Part shown: piece after piece, positions 7,605 through 16,082 of the stretch | Numbering within the stretch: position 1 is the first letter of the stretch | Layout: each line of letters starts with the position of its first letter | Translations under genes and position numbers: made by a program | Notes under the pieces: model-generated | The model's input: only the letters and a program-made list of their open reading frames with translations | Told to the model about the DNA's origin: nothing | Databases searched by the model: none | Virus record (IMG/VR): IMGVR_UViG_3300021165_000457 | Span: 1 to 34,585 of that record | Source of the DNA: a virus | Length of the DNA: 34,585 bases | Strand: one strand, 5' to 3'

Positions 7605-9988
7605 AATTGTTGTTGTGTTATAGTTATTGTAAATGAATCGCCACCAATACCTACTGATAAATCCATACTTCTATCCGTTGTACTTTCATCTACTTTAATT
7701 TGTAAATAATTCGTTGTTTGTCCTAATTCTCTTTCTAAATTTATCCATCCTATGCCGTCTCCTGTATCTACTTTCTCAACTAAATAAGGTGAGTTTGCAT
7801 TTATCTTACAGTCAAAATCTTGCCTAGCATAACTCACTAATAAATTTTCATATTCAACTCCATTTGGAATAGGTGATAAATCTGCTAAATAAATATAAGT
7901 CATATCTGCACTTAATAGAGTAGTATCTGCTGAATAATCTACTGTATCGGCTGTTAATGGAATGTTAGAATTTACCGAAGTAAAAGGCAACCCGATATAA
8001 TTTAATAACTCTAAATCTACATCGCCTGTACTAAGGTTTGTTTTCATCGAGTTAATAATATAGGCTTTGTCATCTATAACTATCCTATCATTTAAGTTTA
8101 ACCTTATAATTATTCCAATAGGTAAATTAGCTTTCCAGTTTGAAATCCTACGCTTTGTAGAGTACAAATCTGAAATGTAATCTTGCCAAAAGTTTGAGTA
8201 TAAATTTCTAGGTATTTCAGAAAATATAAACGTGCTTATATCAGTTGAATAGTTTACACTATTGGAAACTTGTTCTAAAATAAAATCGTTTTCAGTTGAT
8301 GTTAAATAAGTATAAGTTAAGTCTGTGTGTCCGTTTGCTTTTATTGGTAAATCATAATTCTGAAACCCACATTTATAAAAGATGTAAGGCTTGCCAATGT
8401 AAGGCTGTGTATTTTTGTCTAATGACAAACCAACTTGAACGTTAGTAACATCGCCTGTAGCAATATTACTCAACCTACTAAACATTAAATTTTCAACTTC
8501 GGTCTGTACTTTTAATTCTGCTCCATCGATTTGATAAATTGCTTGCAAATCACCATACCCTAAAATACCGCCTTGATTGTTTCTAAATTGTTCATTTAAA
8601 ATTTGCCCTGACTTTTGATGCTGAAATAATATATCTTTAAATAGTTTAGGTCTTTTAAAATTTACATCTTTGCTATCGATATACTTTGTTAAATCTATTA
8701 AATTACCTTGAAAATACCAATCATCAAGCGGTAACAAATTGAAACTGTTTGAATTTATAGGAACTAAAGCAAGGTTAAACATTTTTATTAACGATGTAAT
8801 AAAATCTCTAACTTTTATTTTAGGCATATTTGCTGAAATACTAATAGGAACGTCTATTGTTTGAATTGATTGTGTTGCAAATTTATTTAAAAACCCTCCA
8901 ACTGTTTGGAGCAACTTCATTTCAATTTTTAAAACATATTGAAAACTTTGATTTGCTGTGATTTTTACTTTATATATTTTTGATTCTGTTAAAGAAATAT
9001 AATTGCTCATTCCACGAATGCCAGAAACATTTTGACTTTCGAGTACAATATTATCAAACTCATCAACAACAAACATACTGTAAACTACATTTTCAAATGA
9101 AGCTTCTGGTGTTATTCTAATACTGAAACTTCTAGTTCTAATATTGGCTACTGTGTTTGGTGCTATATTTATAGTGTCTAAAGTAAAATCTAAAGTAGTA
9201 TCAGCTTCATTTAAAGTACCTTGATTCGATAATTGAGAAACAATTGAGCCAGAAGTATTTGGAACTAAATCTAAATTCCCAAAAACCCACATGTGCAAAT
9301 TCCCAAAAACCGCACGCCCTAAAAATTCCCTATCAAAACTAAAATTGTACTTTGTTTCAATTGCTTCAATAATTCTAATTAGTTTTAAAGCTGGTCTTAA
9401 ATCTGTATAAAGTATTTTACCAGAAGTATTAGTAATATCATTTGCATCGGCTGTGCCTATTTGATAAGGTCTCGTACTTGTTACTAATGGATAATATAAA
9501 TCTTCGCCTAAACTATTTGAATAAGTTGCGTCAAAAATATCTGAATTATACAAATGGTCAAACTCGCTTAAATCCAAAGTAGTTAAATCGTCATCTCCAA
9601 ACCTATCTGATAAATTTACACTTGCTGAAAAGAATCGCACCGTATAAGAATCAGGTTGCATATCTTTTAGCTTTACATCTTCTAATTGAATAACACCATA
9701 GCGAAAAGGCAAAGAACCACATTCAATATACCCTCTAATTCTTATGTTAGGGTTAAATGTTCCATCTACATCGGTATTGTAATAGTGTTGAAATACACCG
9801 TTATTTTTATCACTTGCAGGAATAGTAAAGGATTGACTAAAATCACTAAATGTTTTACTAATATCATTTACATTTTGAATACTAGAATTTAACTCTATAT
9901 TCTCATCTTTAAATAAATCTACTTTAATATAAGAAATAGGATCTGTGTCTTGTCTAATATCCTGAATGTATAAATCTGTATTTATCAT
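7601..9988 (-). CDS. Large tail/baseplate protein with a BACON-like C-terminal domain (795 aa)
   Basis: The N-terminal part contains NDISKTFSDFSQSFTIPASD followed by KNNGVFQHYYNTD, a pattern I recall from tail-tip proteins of flavobacterial phages. The centre is beta-rich and has FKRPKLFKDILFQHQK. About the last 75 residues look like an Ig-like BACON domain, with a repeated hydrophobic pattern ending RSMDLSVGIGGDSFTITITQ. BACON domains are linked to carbohydrate or mucin binding in Bacteroidota and their phages. A role at the tail tip in host contact is inferred. Its start overlaps the 468-aa gene by 4 bp and it lies upstream of the tape measure. Confidence 0.55.
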   Translation of the reverse strand: MINTDLYIQDIRQDTDPISYIKVDLFKDENIELNSSIQNVNDISKTFSDFSQSFTIPASDKNNGVFQHYYNTDVDGTFNPNIRIRGYIECGSLPFRYGVIQLEDVKLKDMQPDSYTVRFFSASVNLSDRFGDDDLTTLDLSEFDHLYNSDIFDATYSNSLGEDLYYPLVTSTRPYQIGTADANDITNTSGKILYTDLRPALKLIRIIEAIETKYNFSFDREFLGRAVFGNLHMWVFGNLDLVPNTSGSIVSQLSNQGTLNEADTTLDFTLDTINIAPNTVANIRTRSFSIRITPEASFENVVYSMFVVDEFDNIVLESQNVSGIRGMSNYISLTESKIYKVKITANQSFQYVLKIEMKLLQTVGGFLNKFATQSIQTIDVPISISANMPKIKVRDFITSLIKMFNLALVPINSNSFNLLPLDDWYFQGNLIDLTKYIDSKDVNFKRPKLFKDILFQHQKSGQILNEQFRNNQGGILGYGDLQAIYQIDGAELKVQTEVENLMFSRLSNIATGDVTNVQVGLSLDKNTQPYIGKPYIFYKCGFQNYDLPIKANGHTDLTYTYLTSTENDFILEQVSNSVNYSTDISTFIFSEIPRNLYSNFWQDYISDLYSTKRRISNWKANLPIGIIIRLNLNDRIVIDDKAYIINSMKTNLSTGDVDLELLNYIGLPFTSVNSNIPLTADTVDYSADTTLLSADMTYIYLADLSPIPNGVEYENLLVSYARQDFDCKINANSPYLVEKVDTGDGIGWINLERELGQTTNYLQIKVDESTTDRSMDLSVGIGGDSFTITITQQQL

Positions 9989-11391
9989 ACTTTGTTTAAG
10001 GTATTAAATGCGTACTTAAATCCAAACTCATACTGTATTAATCGCTCTACTTTTGTTTGTTTGTAGTCTAGTGATTTAGTTTCTAAAACCGCTGGGCTTA
10101 TAACTCCATTTTCAATTAGCCATATCGACTCACTTAATAACATTTCTTGAATAATATTATTTTCAACCTCGTTTAAATAATCTGTATTACATTTTACTTT
10201 ATTGGTCCCGTTAATATTAAACGATACTGTTTGATGTGAAGTAGTGTTATAAACTCCAAAGTTTGAAATTAAACCTCTATAATCTTGACCCTCTATATCG
10301 ATGCTAGGCTTTGAAACTTTTGTTAGTGAGAATGTTTGAGGGTAACCGTATTTATTTATAAAAACACAATTTACAATATCGTAAAAACATTCCTCTTTTA
10401 CATTGAAAATTAACTGCTCTGTATAAGTATCATAGTCTAAAAATAAATAAATAACAGGCTCTGTAGTATATTCTTTTAAATTAATACTAGCTATCATTTG
10501 ATAGTTTAAATCTGTATTAAATTCATACGGTACTAAAACATCGTTTACATAAATACTAACTAAGTCTGTAGTTTGAAAATATACTCGATAATCTTGATCC
10601 TTATAAATTGTAAATTTATCACCCGTTATAAGTGCCTTTGTAGTTGGTATCGGATTGTAACCCTCTTGAAAATATCCAGCTCCATAGGTTGCTAATAATA
10701 AACCCTCAGTTTCATAAACTGGTGTAGTATCACAACTTGCAAAATATTGAATCCATACATTTGAATCTGCCAAAACATCTTGAACGCCATCTAAGGTATA
10801 GTTTCCTATAGAGTTATTTATGTATTCTTTTGCGATGTGGTTTATATCAAATGATGCTACTGTTTGCCCTAGTTGTACTACTTGCTTTGATAGTGAATAA
10901 GCTGGTAAAGTTGGAGTTGCATTCTTATCTCCTGTCCACGCATACAATAACAAATCACAATTTATAAAAGGTAAATTCGGTATTACTCTAAGCGAATAAG
11001 TTGAACGCATTTGAGCTAATTGTGGTGTTAATATTGTTGGAGGTGCTGGCGGTATGTATGTATTCGTTATTGTTGCTGTTACATTTGTTGTAGTTTCAAA
11101 ATCTGAAAAATTAACTGTTTCGCTTGTGCTTCTTATTTCAACAATATGAAAAGCACCTGATGCATAACCTAACATTAAAAAGTCGCCTGTCGTATTATAA
11201 TCTAATGTAAAAGCATTAAAATAATTAATAGCATTATCAGTATAATCTGATAAGCTTCTTGTTACTTCAAAGTTTGTAGTTCTTACTGTTTTAAAAGTTT
11301 CAATAAGTTCAACTCCATTTACTTGAAATTTAATATATTCATCTACATTTGGAATATCACCGAACTGTAAAACTATTTTACTATTTGCCAT
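9985..11391 (-). CDS. Tail structural protein (468 aa)
   Basis: A beta-rich protein opening MANSKIVLQFGDIPNVDEYI with further strands such as KVECFY-like patches and FVNGVEL-like elements (FQVNGVELIETFKTV). A proline-rich linker (TYIPPAPPTILTPQ) at about 112-125 separates an N-terminal domain from the main body. It has no membrane segment or enzymatic motif. Flanking overlaps of 4 and 11 bp place it firmly in the tail operon. It may be a distal tail or tail-tip protein. I cannot name a family. Confidence 0.5.
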   Translation of the reverse strand: MANSKIVLQFGDIPNVDEYIKFQVNGVELIETFKTVRTTNFEVTRSLSDYTDNAINYFNAFTLDYNTTGDFLMLGYASGAFHIVEIRSTSETVNFSDFETTTNVTATITNTYIPPAPPTILTPQLAQMRSTYSLRVIPNLPFINCDLLLYAWTGDKNATPTLPAYSLSKQVVQLGQTVASFDINHIAKEYINNSIGNYTLDGVQDVLADSNVWIQYFASCDTTPVYETEGLLLATYGAGYFQEGYNPIPTTKALITGDKFTIYKDQDYRVYFQTTDLVSIYVNDVLVPYEFNTDLNYQMIASINLKEYTTEPVIYLFLDYDTYTEQLIFNVKEECFYDIVNCVFINKYGYPQTFSLTKVSKPSIDIEGQDYRGLISNFGVYNTTSHQTVSFNINGTNKVKCNTDYLNEVENNIIQEMLLSESIWLIENGVISPAVLETKSLDYKQTKVERLIQYEFGFKYAFNTLNKV

Positions 11392-11908
11392 TTTTTATAC
11401 TTGTTTTTAATAACGATTCAATATCTAATCCATAGGCTTCTATAACTTCATCGGGTAATCTTTTAAAAGCTGTTTCAAAAGGCTCTGTAAAAAAGTTAGT
11501 AGTTCTTAATCCTGTTTCATATATTGACTTTCTTATTCTATAATTCAATAATTTCCTATCTATAAAACGCCCTTGTGCATCTCTTGGTGCAATTCCTTTT
11601 CTAACTACCCACGCATTTATAGCAGTCTTAAATATTCCTTTTGGAGCTGAGCCAGTTCCCATTTTATAAGGTGAGTTTGGTGCTTTTTTACTCGATTTAC
11701 TTCCCTTAACTCCTAAATCTTGAAATGTTCCATAGTCTTCCATCTCAAAACTCAACTGAAAACTATTTTTTGATACCTTATATTCGCCTTTAATCGACTT
11801 GTTTAAGTTACCTGATGCATTTTTTTTAAGCCTATTTAAGTTTGACTTCGACTTATCGACTACATACTTACTAAATAAGCTTAATGCCTTGTCTAAATTA
11901 GCATACAT
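11381..11908 (-). CDS. Neck/tail-completion-like protein (175 aa)
   Basis: A basic protein (N-terminal KYVVDKSKSNLNRLKKNASG) with MEDYGTFQDLGVKGSKSSKK and a mid-region GSAPKGIFKTAINAWVVRKG. A Y-GTFQ-DxGVxG patch in a small basic protein beside a tail-terminator candidate is typical of the HK97 gp10-like neck/tail completion group. The assignment rests on this and on position. It overlaps both neighbours by 11 bp. Confidence 0.45.
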   Translation of the reverse strand: MYANLDKALSLFSKYVVDKSKSNLNRLKKNASGNLNKSIKGEYKVSKNSFQLSFEMEDYGTFQDLGVKGSKSSKKAPNSPYKMGTGSAPKGIFKTAINAWVVRKGIAPRDAQGRFIDRKLLNYRIRKSIYETGLRTTNFFTEPFETAFKRLPDEVIEAYGLDIESLLKTSIKNGK

Positions 11909-12353
11909 TTATTTCGTTGTTTGGTATTATTAACTCTATTTCAGTACGCCACCCATCTAATAAATTAGTTTCTTCAAATATTATAGGCTGGCACGTAGGC
12001 TCGTTATTAAGCTCTATTTTAAAATCGTTACGTGTATTCCTCAATTTCGTTAATAATCGATTTAAAATAGCGTGAGTAGTGTTTAAGTTGTCTAATTCAT
12101 TATCGTTGCCCAACCATTTATCAGTTATCATTTGCTTTGATACGTTTCTTAAATCTACTGCAACTATCTCAAATGTAAATCCAACATAACCTGTTTGAAT
12201 AGTTGAGTTAGTTACCTGAATGTGTGCAATAGGGAATATATTCTTTTTGTTTATATCCATAGTCGATTTAAGTCCGTGCAAAATAGTATGAACATTAATA
12301 TCTTCTTGAAGTAAACTCTTTAAAAAATCTATTACGGTATAAAATTCTCTCAT
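11898..12353 (-). CDS. Possible tail terminator/neck protein (151 aa)
   Basis: A small alpha/beta protein with DFLKSLLQEDINVHTILHG at the N-terminus and strands such as IFPIAHIQVTNSTIQTGYV. The size and arrangement (helix, then strands, then a C-terminal GWRTEIELIIP strand) resemble tail-terminator-like proteins that join head and tail, but the similarity is weak. Its ATG overlaps the stop of the chaperone's -1 frame (ATGA at 12353..12350), which supports that frame as coding. Confidence 0.4.
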   Translation of the reverse strand: MREFYTVIDFLKSLLQEDINVHTILHGLKSTMDINKKNIFPIAHIQVTNSTIQTGYVGFTFEIVAVDLRNVSKQMITDKWLGNDNELDNLNTTHAILNRLLTKLRNTRNDFKIELNNEPTCQPIIFEETNLLDGWRTEIELIIPNNEINVC

Positions 12354-12598
12354 TGTCTTTTCATTAATTGTTTAGCTACATTCGCCTTGTCTTTTTCAAA
12401 TTCTAACAAAGTGTATATTTCACTTATTGAATATTCTAGTATTTCGTTTGTCCGTTTGTGTTCTAATTCCGCTAAGGCTCTAAGGCTAACATACCAGCTC
12501 CACTTCTTATTGAAGTTGCTTTCGACTGTGGATGTTTCTTCAAAATTTTCTGTGAATAGTCCGTCATGGCGTTTAATAAGTCGTTCCCTAAATTGTAA
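12350..12598 (-). CDS. -1 frame extension of the tail assembly chaperone (82 codons after the slip)
   Basis: This frame is open from about 12625 to TGA 12352..12350. It has no ATG, GTG or TTG between the slip site and the conserved-looking part, so it needs frameshifting or another recoding event. The region NFNKKWSWYVSLRALAELEH resembles the KWGWYxSLxxLA motif I recall in the second chaperone product of Bacteroidota phages, followed by YTLLEFEKDKANVAKQLMK. The stop forms ATGA with the next gene. Joined at 12598, the fusion is 157 + 82 = 239 aa. A one-base sequencing deletion in the T9 run would look the same. Confidence 0.6.
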   Translation of the reverse strand, partial: LQFRERLIKRHDGLFTENFEETSTVESNFNKKWSWYVSLRALAELEHKRTNEILEYSISEIYTLLEFEKDKANVAKQLMKRQ

Positions 12599-13068
12599 AA
12601 AAAAACCGTTGCTCCTAAATAATATTCAGCGGGTGCATCAATAAAGAAATCGTGAGCTTCGGTGTACTGTTCGATGTCGTAAAAATCGTGATTGCTTTTA
12701 TCAAACCAATTCTTTTTTCTTGTTGTTATTGGTCTGTATAAAATACTCATCGCTTTGTGCCACGTTTCAGGCTCTTTCATATAATTTTCTAAATCGATGA
12801 ACTCTCCGCCTGTAATAGAATCTAGTTTAGGAATAAATCCAAAATCAATATCTTTATATTTAAAAGTTTTTATTAGTGCAGGATTTGAATTTAAAACATC
12901 GCTTAATAATAATACTATTTCTTTGTATTCTGAAATAGGGATTTTCTTTGCATCAGGAATGTTGCAAAATATCTGTATCAAATCAATTTCTGATTTCTCT
13001 GACTGCTCCCACTTTACAAAAGATGAAAGTGGAATTTCCGTTAATGTAGTTGGTATAATTAATTCCAT
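12472..13068 (-). CDS. Tail assembly chaperone, zero-frame product (198 aa)
   Basis: Tail chaperones coat the tape measure during tail assembly; in lambda gpG and gpGT are made from one gene by -1 frameshifting. Segments here match the Bacteroidota phage chaperone pattern I recall: LTEIPLSSFVKWEQSE, DLIQIFCNIPD, IDFGFIPKLDSITGGEFIDL with ENYM, WHKAMSILYRPIT, and LGATVFFYNLGNDLLNAM. The zero frame ends soon after SGAGM at TAG 12474..12472. An 8-bp tandem repeat (GCCTTAGA then GCCTTAGC) lies at this stop. It begins directly after the third 32-bp late element and follows TerL. Its tape measure is several genes away. Confidence 0.7.
   Translation of the reverse strand: MELIIPTTLTEIPLSSFVKWEQSEKSEIDLIQIFCNIPDAKKIPISEYKEIVLLLSDVLNSNPALIKTFKYKDIDFGFIPKLDSITGGEFIDLENYMKEPETWHKAMSILYRPITTRKKNWFDKSNHDFYDIEQYTEAHDFFIDAPAEYYLGATVFFYNLGNDLLNAMTDYSQKILKKHPQSKATSIRSGAGMLALEP
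12597..12605 (-). other. Candidate -1 ribosomal slippery site (T9 run)
   Basis: Nine T residues follow G in the chaperone gene, read in zero frame as GTT TTT TTT TAC. The heptamer T_TTT_TTT (12604..12598) fits the X_XXY_YYZ rule. It is the only such heptamer I found in the stretch where both frames are open (12625..12474). Homopolymer length error is the alternative explanation. Confidence 0.55.
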
Positions 13069-13097
13069 ACTAATATAACGTAAAAAAAGCGTTTTGT
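13066..13097 (-). promoter_or_regulatory. Shared 32-bp late element, copy 3
   Basis: On the minus strand it reads ACAAAA, ten bases, then ACGTTATATTAGTATG, matching copy 1 outside the spacer, and ends in the chaperone start codon. It almost exactly fills the 32-bp gap after the TerL stop (13101). This would start the tail operon separately from the terminase operon. Confidence 0.65.
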
Positions 13098-13100
13098 TTT

Positions 13101-14261
13101 TTAACGGAAGTCTTTTGCTGTTTTTTGTTGCTTGCCTAGGCTTTCCATTTCGTGGTATCGTACTCCATCAATAGCGTGATTAAACATATCAATAGGCTTG
13201 TTTGTTTGGCTACTGGTACGCTTATCTTTATCCCACGCATATTTTCTTAATTCATTTATTAAGTTTGCTGAAGATTGCGTTACTAAGTACTCATTATTTT
13301 GCATTATCTGAATACCATAATTAATACTATCAGCTCCCTTTCTTACTGCTATTGAATTAACATTGTATCTTCTTAATTCTGCAATAGATTTAGGCTCTGC
13401 ACTATCGCAATAAACAGGCTTTTTTGTAGTTATGAATTTAGCTATCTGACTATTTGATAATTCCTTTTGATAACAAATTTCGTTTAATATTCTTTTGTTG
13501 TTATATTTATAAACTTCAATTATTGCTGTAGGGTCGTTTGAATAGCCAAAATCTAAACCGTAACCGATTAACTCCGCATCTACAGGAATAGTATCAATTT
13601 GTTTCCAATTATTAAAAATAACACCGTCTAAAGTCCCTGTTTCCCCTAAGCCATAAACTCGCCACCAGTTATCCCAATAAGTTGATGTTAATGCTTTCTC
13701 TTTTGCTTTTTCAATTTCAGTAACTATTGATTGTGAAAGTGCCTCGTTATCTTTATAAGTTAAAATAATAAAATCTGAATCTTTATCATTCTTTAATTCA
13801 GTATGCACCCAAAACTCATTTGTAGGATTGTAGTCTAAATAAATAAATTTGTTAGTACGAATAGATAGCTGTTGGTAACTTTCAAATGTAACATTATTAC
13901 ATTCGTTTATAAAAAGAATATCACGTCTTGCACCTCTTAATTTATCAGGTTGGTCTGCACTGAAAAATTCAATATAAGAACCGTTTGAAAACTTGTAGGT
14001 TAAATTTGATTTATTAAAATTGTTAGGATTAAAATTATTTGTCCAATCCATTATTTTTAGAAAGTCTTTTAAAGCACCACGTTTTAAATGCGGTATTGAT
14101 TCAGCTACTACAGAAATTTCTGTATTCGGTTTTTGTGTAGCATAATGAATTAAAAAAGGAATAATTGTAAAAGTTTTTGAACTTGATGTGCCACCCTGTA
14201 CAATCCTAATTCTTTTGCGAAGTTGTTTTAATTTAGTCTGTGCTGTTGTTATCTGTAACAT
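13101..14261 (-). CDS. terL: Terminase large subunit (386 aa)
   Basis: TerL pumps DNA into the prohead and cuts it. An ATPase is clear: Walker A QGGTSSSKT at residues 22-30 and Walker B DILFINE at 114-120, followed by N-rich sequence. The nuclease domain starts near IGYGLDFGYSNDPTAIIEVY, whose Asp is a probable metal ligand, and continues through KPVYCDSAEPKSIAELRRY to DMFNHAIDGVRYH. The length (386 aa) is short for the family but both domains are present. It overlaps TerS by 29 bp. No packaging-type inference (cos or pac) is possible from sequence alone, though the permuted ends hint at headful packaging or an arbitrary assembly break. Confidence 0.9.
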   Translation of the reverse strand: MLQITTAQTKLKQLRKRIRIVQGGTSSSKTFTIIPFLIHYATQKPNTEISVVAESIPHLKRGALKDFLKIMDWTNNFNPNNFNKSNLTYKFSNGSYIEFFSADQPDKLRGARRDILFINECNNVTFESYQQLSIRTNKFIYLDYNPTNEFWVHTELKNDKDSDFIILTYKDNEALSQSIVTEIEKAKEKALTSTYWDNWWRVYGLGETGTLDGVIFNNWKQIDTIPVDAELIGYGLDFGYSNDPTAIIEVYKYNNKRILNEICYQKELSNSQIAKFITTKKPVYCDSAEPKSIAELRRYNVNSIAVRKGADSINYGIQIMQNNEYLVTQSSANLINELRKYAWDKDKRTSSQTNKPIDMFNHAIDGVRYHEMESLGKQQKTAKDFR

Positions 14262-14610
14262 CTAAATCTAATTCTTTAAAAATAGGTTTTTCAACTTCTT
14301 CTGTTACTTGATGATTCATCGATAACTTTCTTAACTCCTCAGGACTTGCAATTAATTTCATTAATGCCATTTGCAAAGCTGGAGCGTTTGAGGTGTACCA
14401 TTTTGAACGCATTGAAACTTTTAAAGTAACTCTATTAGTTTCTAACAATTCTTTTAGCTCGTTGTATTCGTTGCTTTCAGGCTCAAAGAATCTGTAAAAT
14501 GTAGTTTTATCACAAGGTAAAAACGCAACTATATCTTCAATAAAGAAAAGTTTATGTTTAACTATCATTTCCTTAGCCTGTTCAAATATTTTTACTCTAT
14601 CGTATGCCAT
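14233..14610 (-). CDS. terS: Terminase small subunit-like DNA-binding protein (125 aa)
   Basis: Its position directly before and overlapping TerL, its size, and a predicted N-terminal helix-turn-helix region (IFEQAKEMIVKHKLFFIEDI, then LPCDKTTFYRFF) fit a TerS that recognises packaging-start DNA. The C-terminal part is acidic (KELDLDVTDNNSTD) and could contact TerL. It starts one base after the oxygenase gene stops, so the modification cluster and packaging genes share an operon. Confidence 0.7.
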   Translation of the reverse strand: MAYDRVKIFEQAKEMIVKHKLFFIEDIVAFLPCDKTTFYRFFEPESNEYNELKELLETNRVTLKVSMRSKWYTSNAPALQMALMKLIASPEELRKLSMNHQVTEEVEKPIFKELDLDVTDNNSTD

Positions 14611-14611
14611 C

Positions 14612-15400
14612 TTATAATCCTTTAAATGCTTTTAGTGGATAAAATACTAAACTATTTCTATAACCTCCTTCAAAGGTAGGTAAAATAGGTGTAACTCCGT
14701 GAACATTTCTCCAAGCTGGATAAACTAAAATAGAGTTATCTTGTTGTCCGATAGTTGCGTTATAGTCAGGCACGTGCAAATCACCGCCCTTTGAGTTAAA
14801 CTTTTTACAAATAATTACATTGACTGCTCCTACTATATTCCCTGTATCTCGGTGAAAAGGTGCAGAAATATTATAATTTGAAATTGAGCTTGTGAATAGG
14901 TTTGCAAATCTCCATTTTTCAGGAACATCTTTAAATAACTCAATTTGTTGTTCGTATTGTTTTGGAAGGATTTCTTTAATTAATAGTTCGCTTTCCTTTG
15001 CTAGTAATAGCATAGCTTTTATAAAAGTTTGTGCAGTTTTCACACCGTGAACAGAAGATATAGTTTCATAGTTCCTTCTCATATGTGGCTTTGGTGGAAC
15101 ACTACCTAAAATAGTTGAATATTGGTCAACTACATTTTTATATTTATAAGTTCCGTTTTCATTTTTACCATCAGGAATCTGTCTTGTCATAACAGTTTTT
15201 GGTACGTTTTTAGACCTTAATTCTAAATTTGCTAAATCAGCAAGTTTACACATTTTTTCAGGCATTTTCGTCATATAAAAACCTACTGGTTCCCCATCAG
15301 CATAAAATATACAATCTTCTGTAACGTTTGGCTCAATATACTCACAAGCTTCACCAATTTTACGGTTGTGTTCTATTTGTATTAAATCAATTCTTTTCAT
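14612..15400 (-). CDS. Fe(II)/2-oxoglutarate oxygenase, TET/JBP-like (262 aa)
   Basis: The C-terminal half has the iron-binding facial triad: HRD (His183, Asp185) in APFHRDTGN, then GGDLHVP (205-211) and distal His234 in VHGVTP. Arg248 in YRNSLVFY is the expected 2-oxoglutarate ligand. The HRDxxN start and the H-x-x-TP...R-x-SLVFY end closely recall TET dioxygenases (TET2 has HRD and HATTP...RISLVFY), which oxidise 5-methylcytosine; JBP relatives oxidise thymine. The N-terminal half is helical and less conserved. It overlaps the FkbM gene by 14 bp and precedes TerS by one base. The phage also encodes a C5 methyltransferase that could supply 5mC. A generic prolyl-hydroxylase-like role is the alternative. 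Confidence 0.65.
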   Translation of the reverse strand: MKRIDLIQIEHNRKIGEACEYIEPNVTEDCIFYADGEPVGFYMTKMPEKMCKLADLANLELRSKNVPKTVMTRQIPDGKNENGTYKYKNVVDQYSTILGSVPPKPHMRRNYETISSVHGVKTAQTFIKAMLLLAKESELLIKEILPKQYEQQIELFKDVPEKWRFANLFTSSISNYNISAPFHRDTGNIVGAVNVIICKKFNSKGGDLHVPDYNATIGQQDNSILVYPAWRNVHGVTPILPTFEGGYRNSLVFYPLKAFKGL

Positions 15401-16082
15401 AGCAAAATACGTTTGTGCAGGGAACTATAAATCTTTTAGGAATATGTTCATCTGCTAGTTCATAATATCTTTTATCTTGAATATCTACTTTATTATAAAT
15501 TTCTTTTTGATTATCAATAATTTTCCTAAATCTATTTAGACTACCATCTATATCAAAACTCCATTCATAGACTAATTTTTTGAATACTTTTGTTGTATTT
15601 TCTAGGATTAGCATTTCAGCTCCTTCAATATCCATTTTACAACAATCGAAGTTTTTAGCCTCGTTTTCAAAATTTATGCAAGGTACTTTTATACCTTTAT
15701 TGTTCCATTTCTTAACTATTGAGTTTCTCCATACGTTACCATTATTACCAATAAACAAAGTTAGTTGTTTTGTATCGTTATGAACTAATGCAGCTTGAAT
15801 AATTTTAGCTTGAAATCCATTTAATTCAAGGTTTTTTTTAATCATTTCGCAGTTGTATGGATCAGGTTCGTAAACTGTTACTTTTGCACCTTTTGCACAA
15901 GCTAATAAAGTAAAAGCTCCAACGTTTCCCCCGCAATCCATCCAAGTTTCACCAGGGTGTATTGTCATACCTTTTTTTAAGTAGGTTTCATTTCCTATTA
16001 CTTCTTCAAAGGTTTTTAGGTCCGACATACCTTGACGATGATAAAATTTAATTCCTTTTATTTCGCTTTTTTGTAAAATCAT
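15387..16082 (-). CDS. FkbM-family methyltransferase (231 aa)
   Basis: A SAM-binding fold is clear: WMDCGGNVGAFTLLACAKG (motif I near 47-65) and VTVYEPDPYNCEMIKKNLEL (acidic SAM-ribose contact near Glu72), then CCKMDIEGAEMLILENT, the DIEGAE signature of FkbM O-methyltransferases. FkbM enzymes usually methylate hydroxyl groups, often on sugars. Between ParB and the TET/JBP-like gene it could methylate an oxidised or glycosylated base, or a surface glycan. The start overlaps the ParB stop (ATGA). Family confidence is high; the substrate is inferred. Confidence 0.75.
   Translation of the reverse strand: MILQKSEIKGIKFYHRQGMSDLKTFEEVIGNETYLKKGMTIHPGETWMDCGGNVGAFTLLACAKGAKVTVYEPDPYNCEMIKKNLELNGFQAKIIQAALVHNDTKQLTLFIGNNGNVWRNSIVKKWNNKGIKVPCINFENEAKNFDCCKMDIEGAEMLILENTTKVFKKLVYEWSFDIDGSLNRFRKIIDNQKEIYNKVDIQDKRYYELADEHIPKRFIVPCTNVFCYEKN

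Noticed and set aside
12470-12487. 8-bp tandem repeat (GCCTTAGA, GCCTTAGC) at the zero-frame stop of the chaperone
   Set aside because: Removing one copy would fuse the frames at SGAGM, but the KWSWY motif in the -1 frame lies before it, so frame change must occur earlier.
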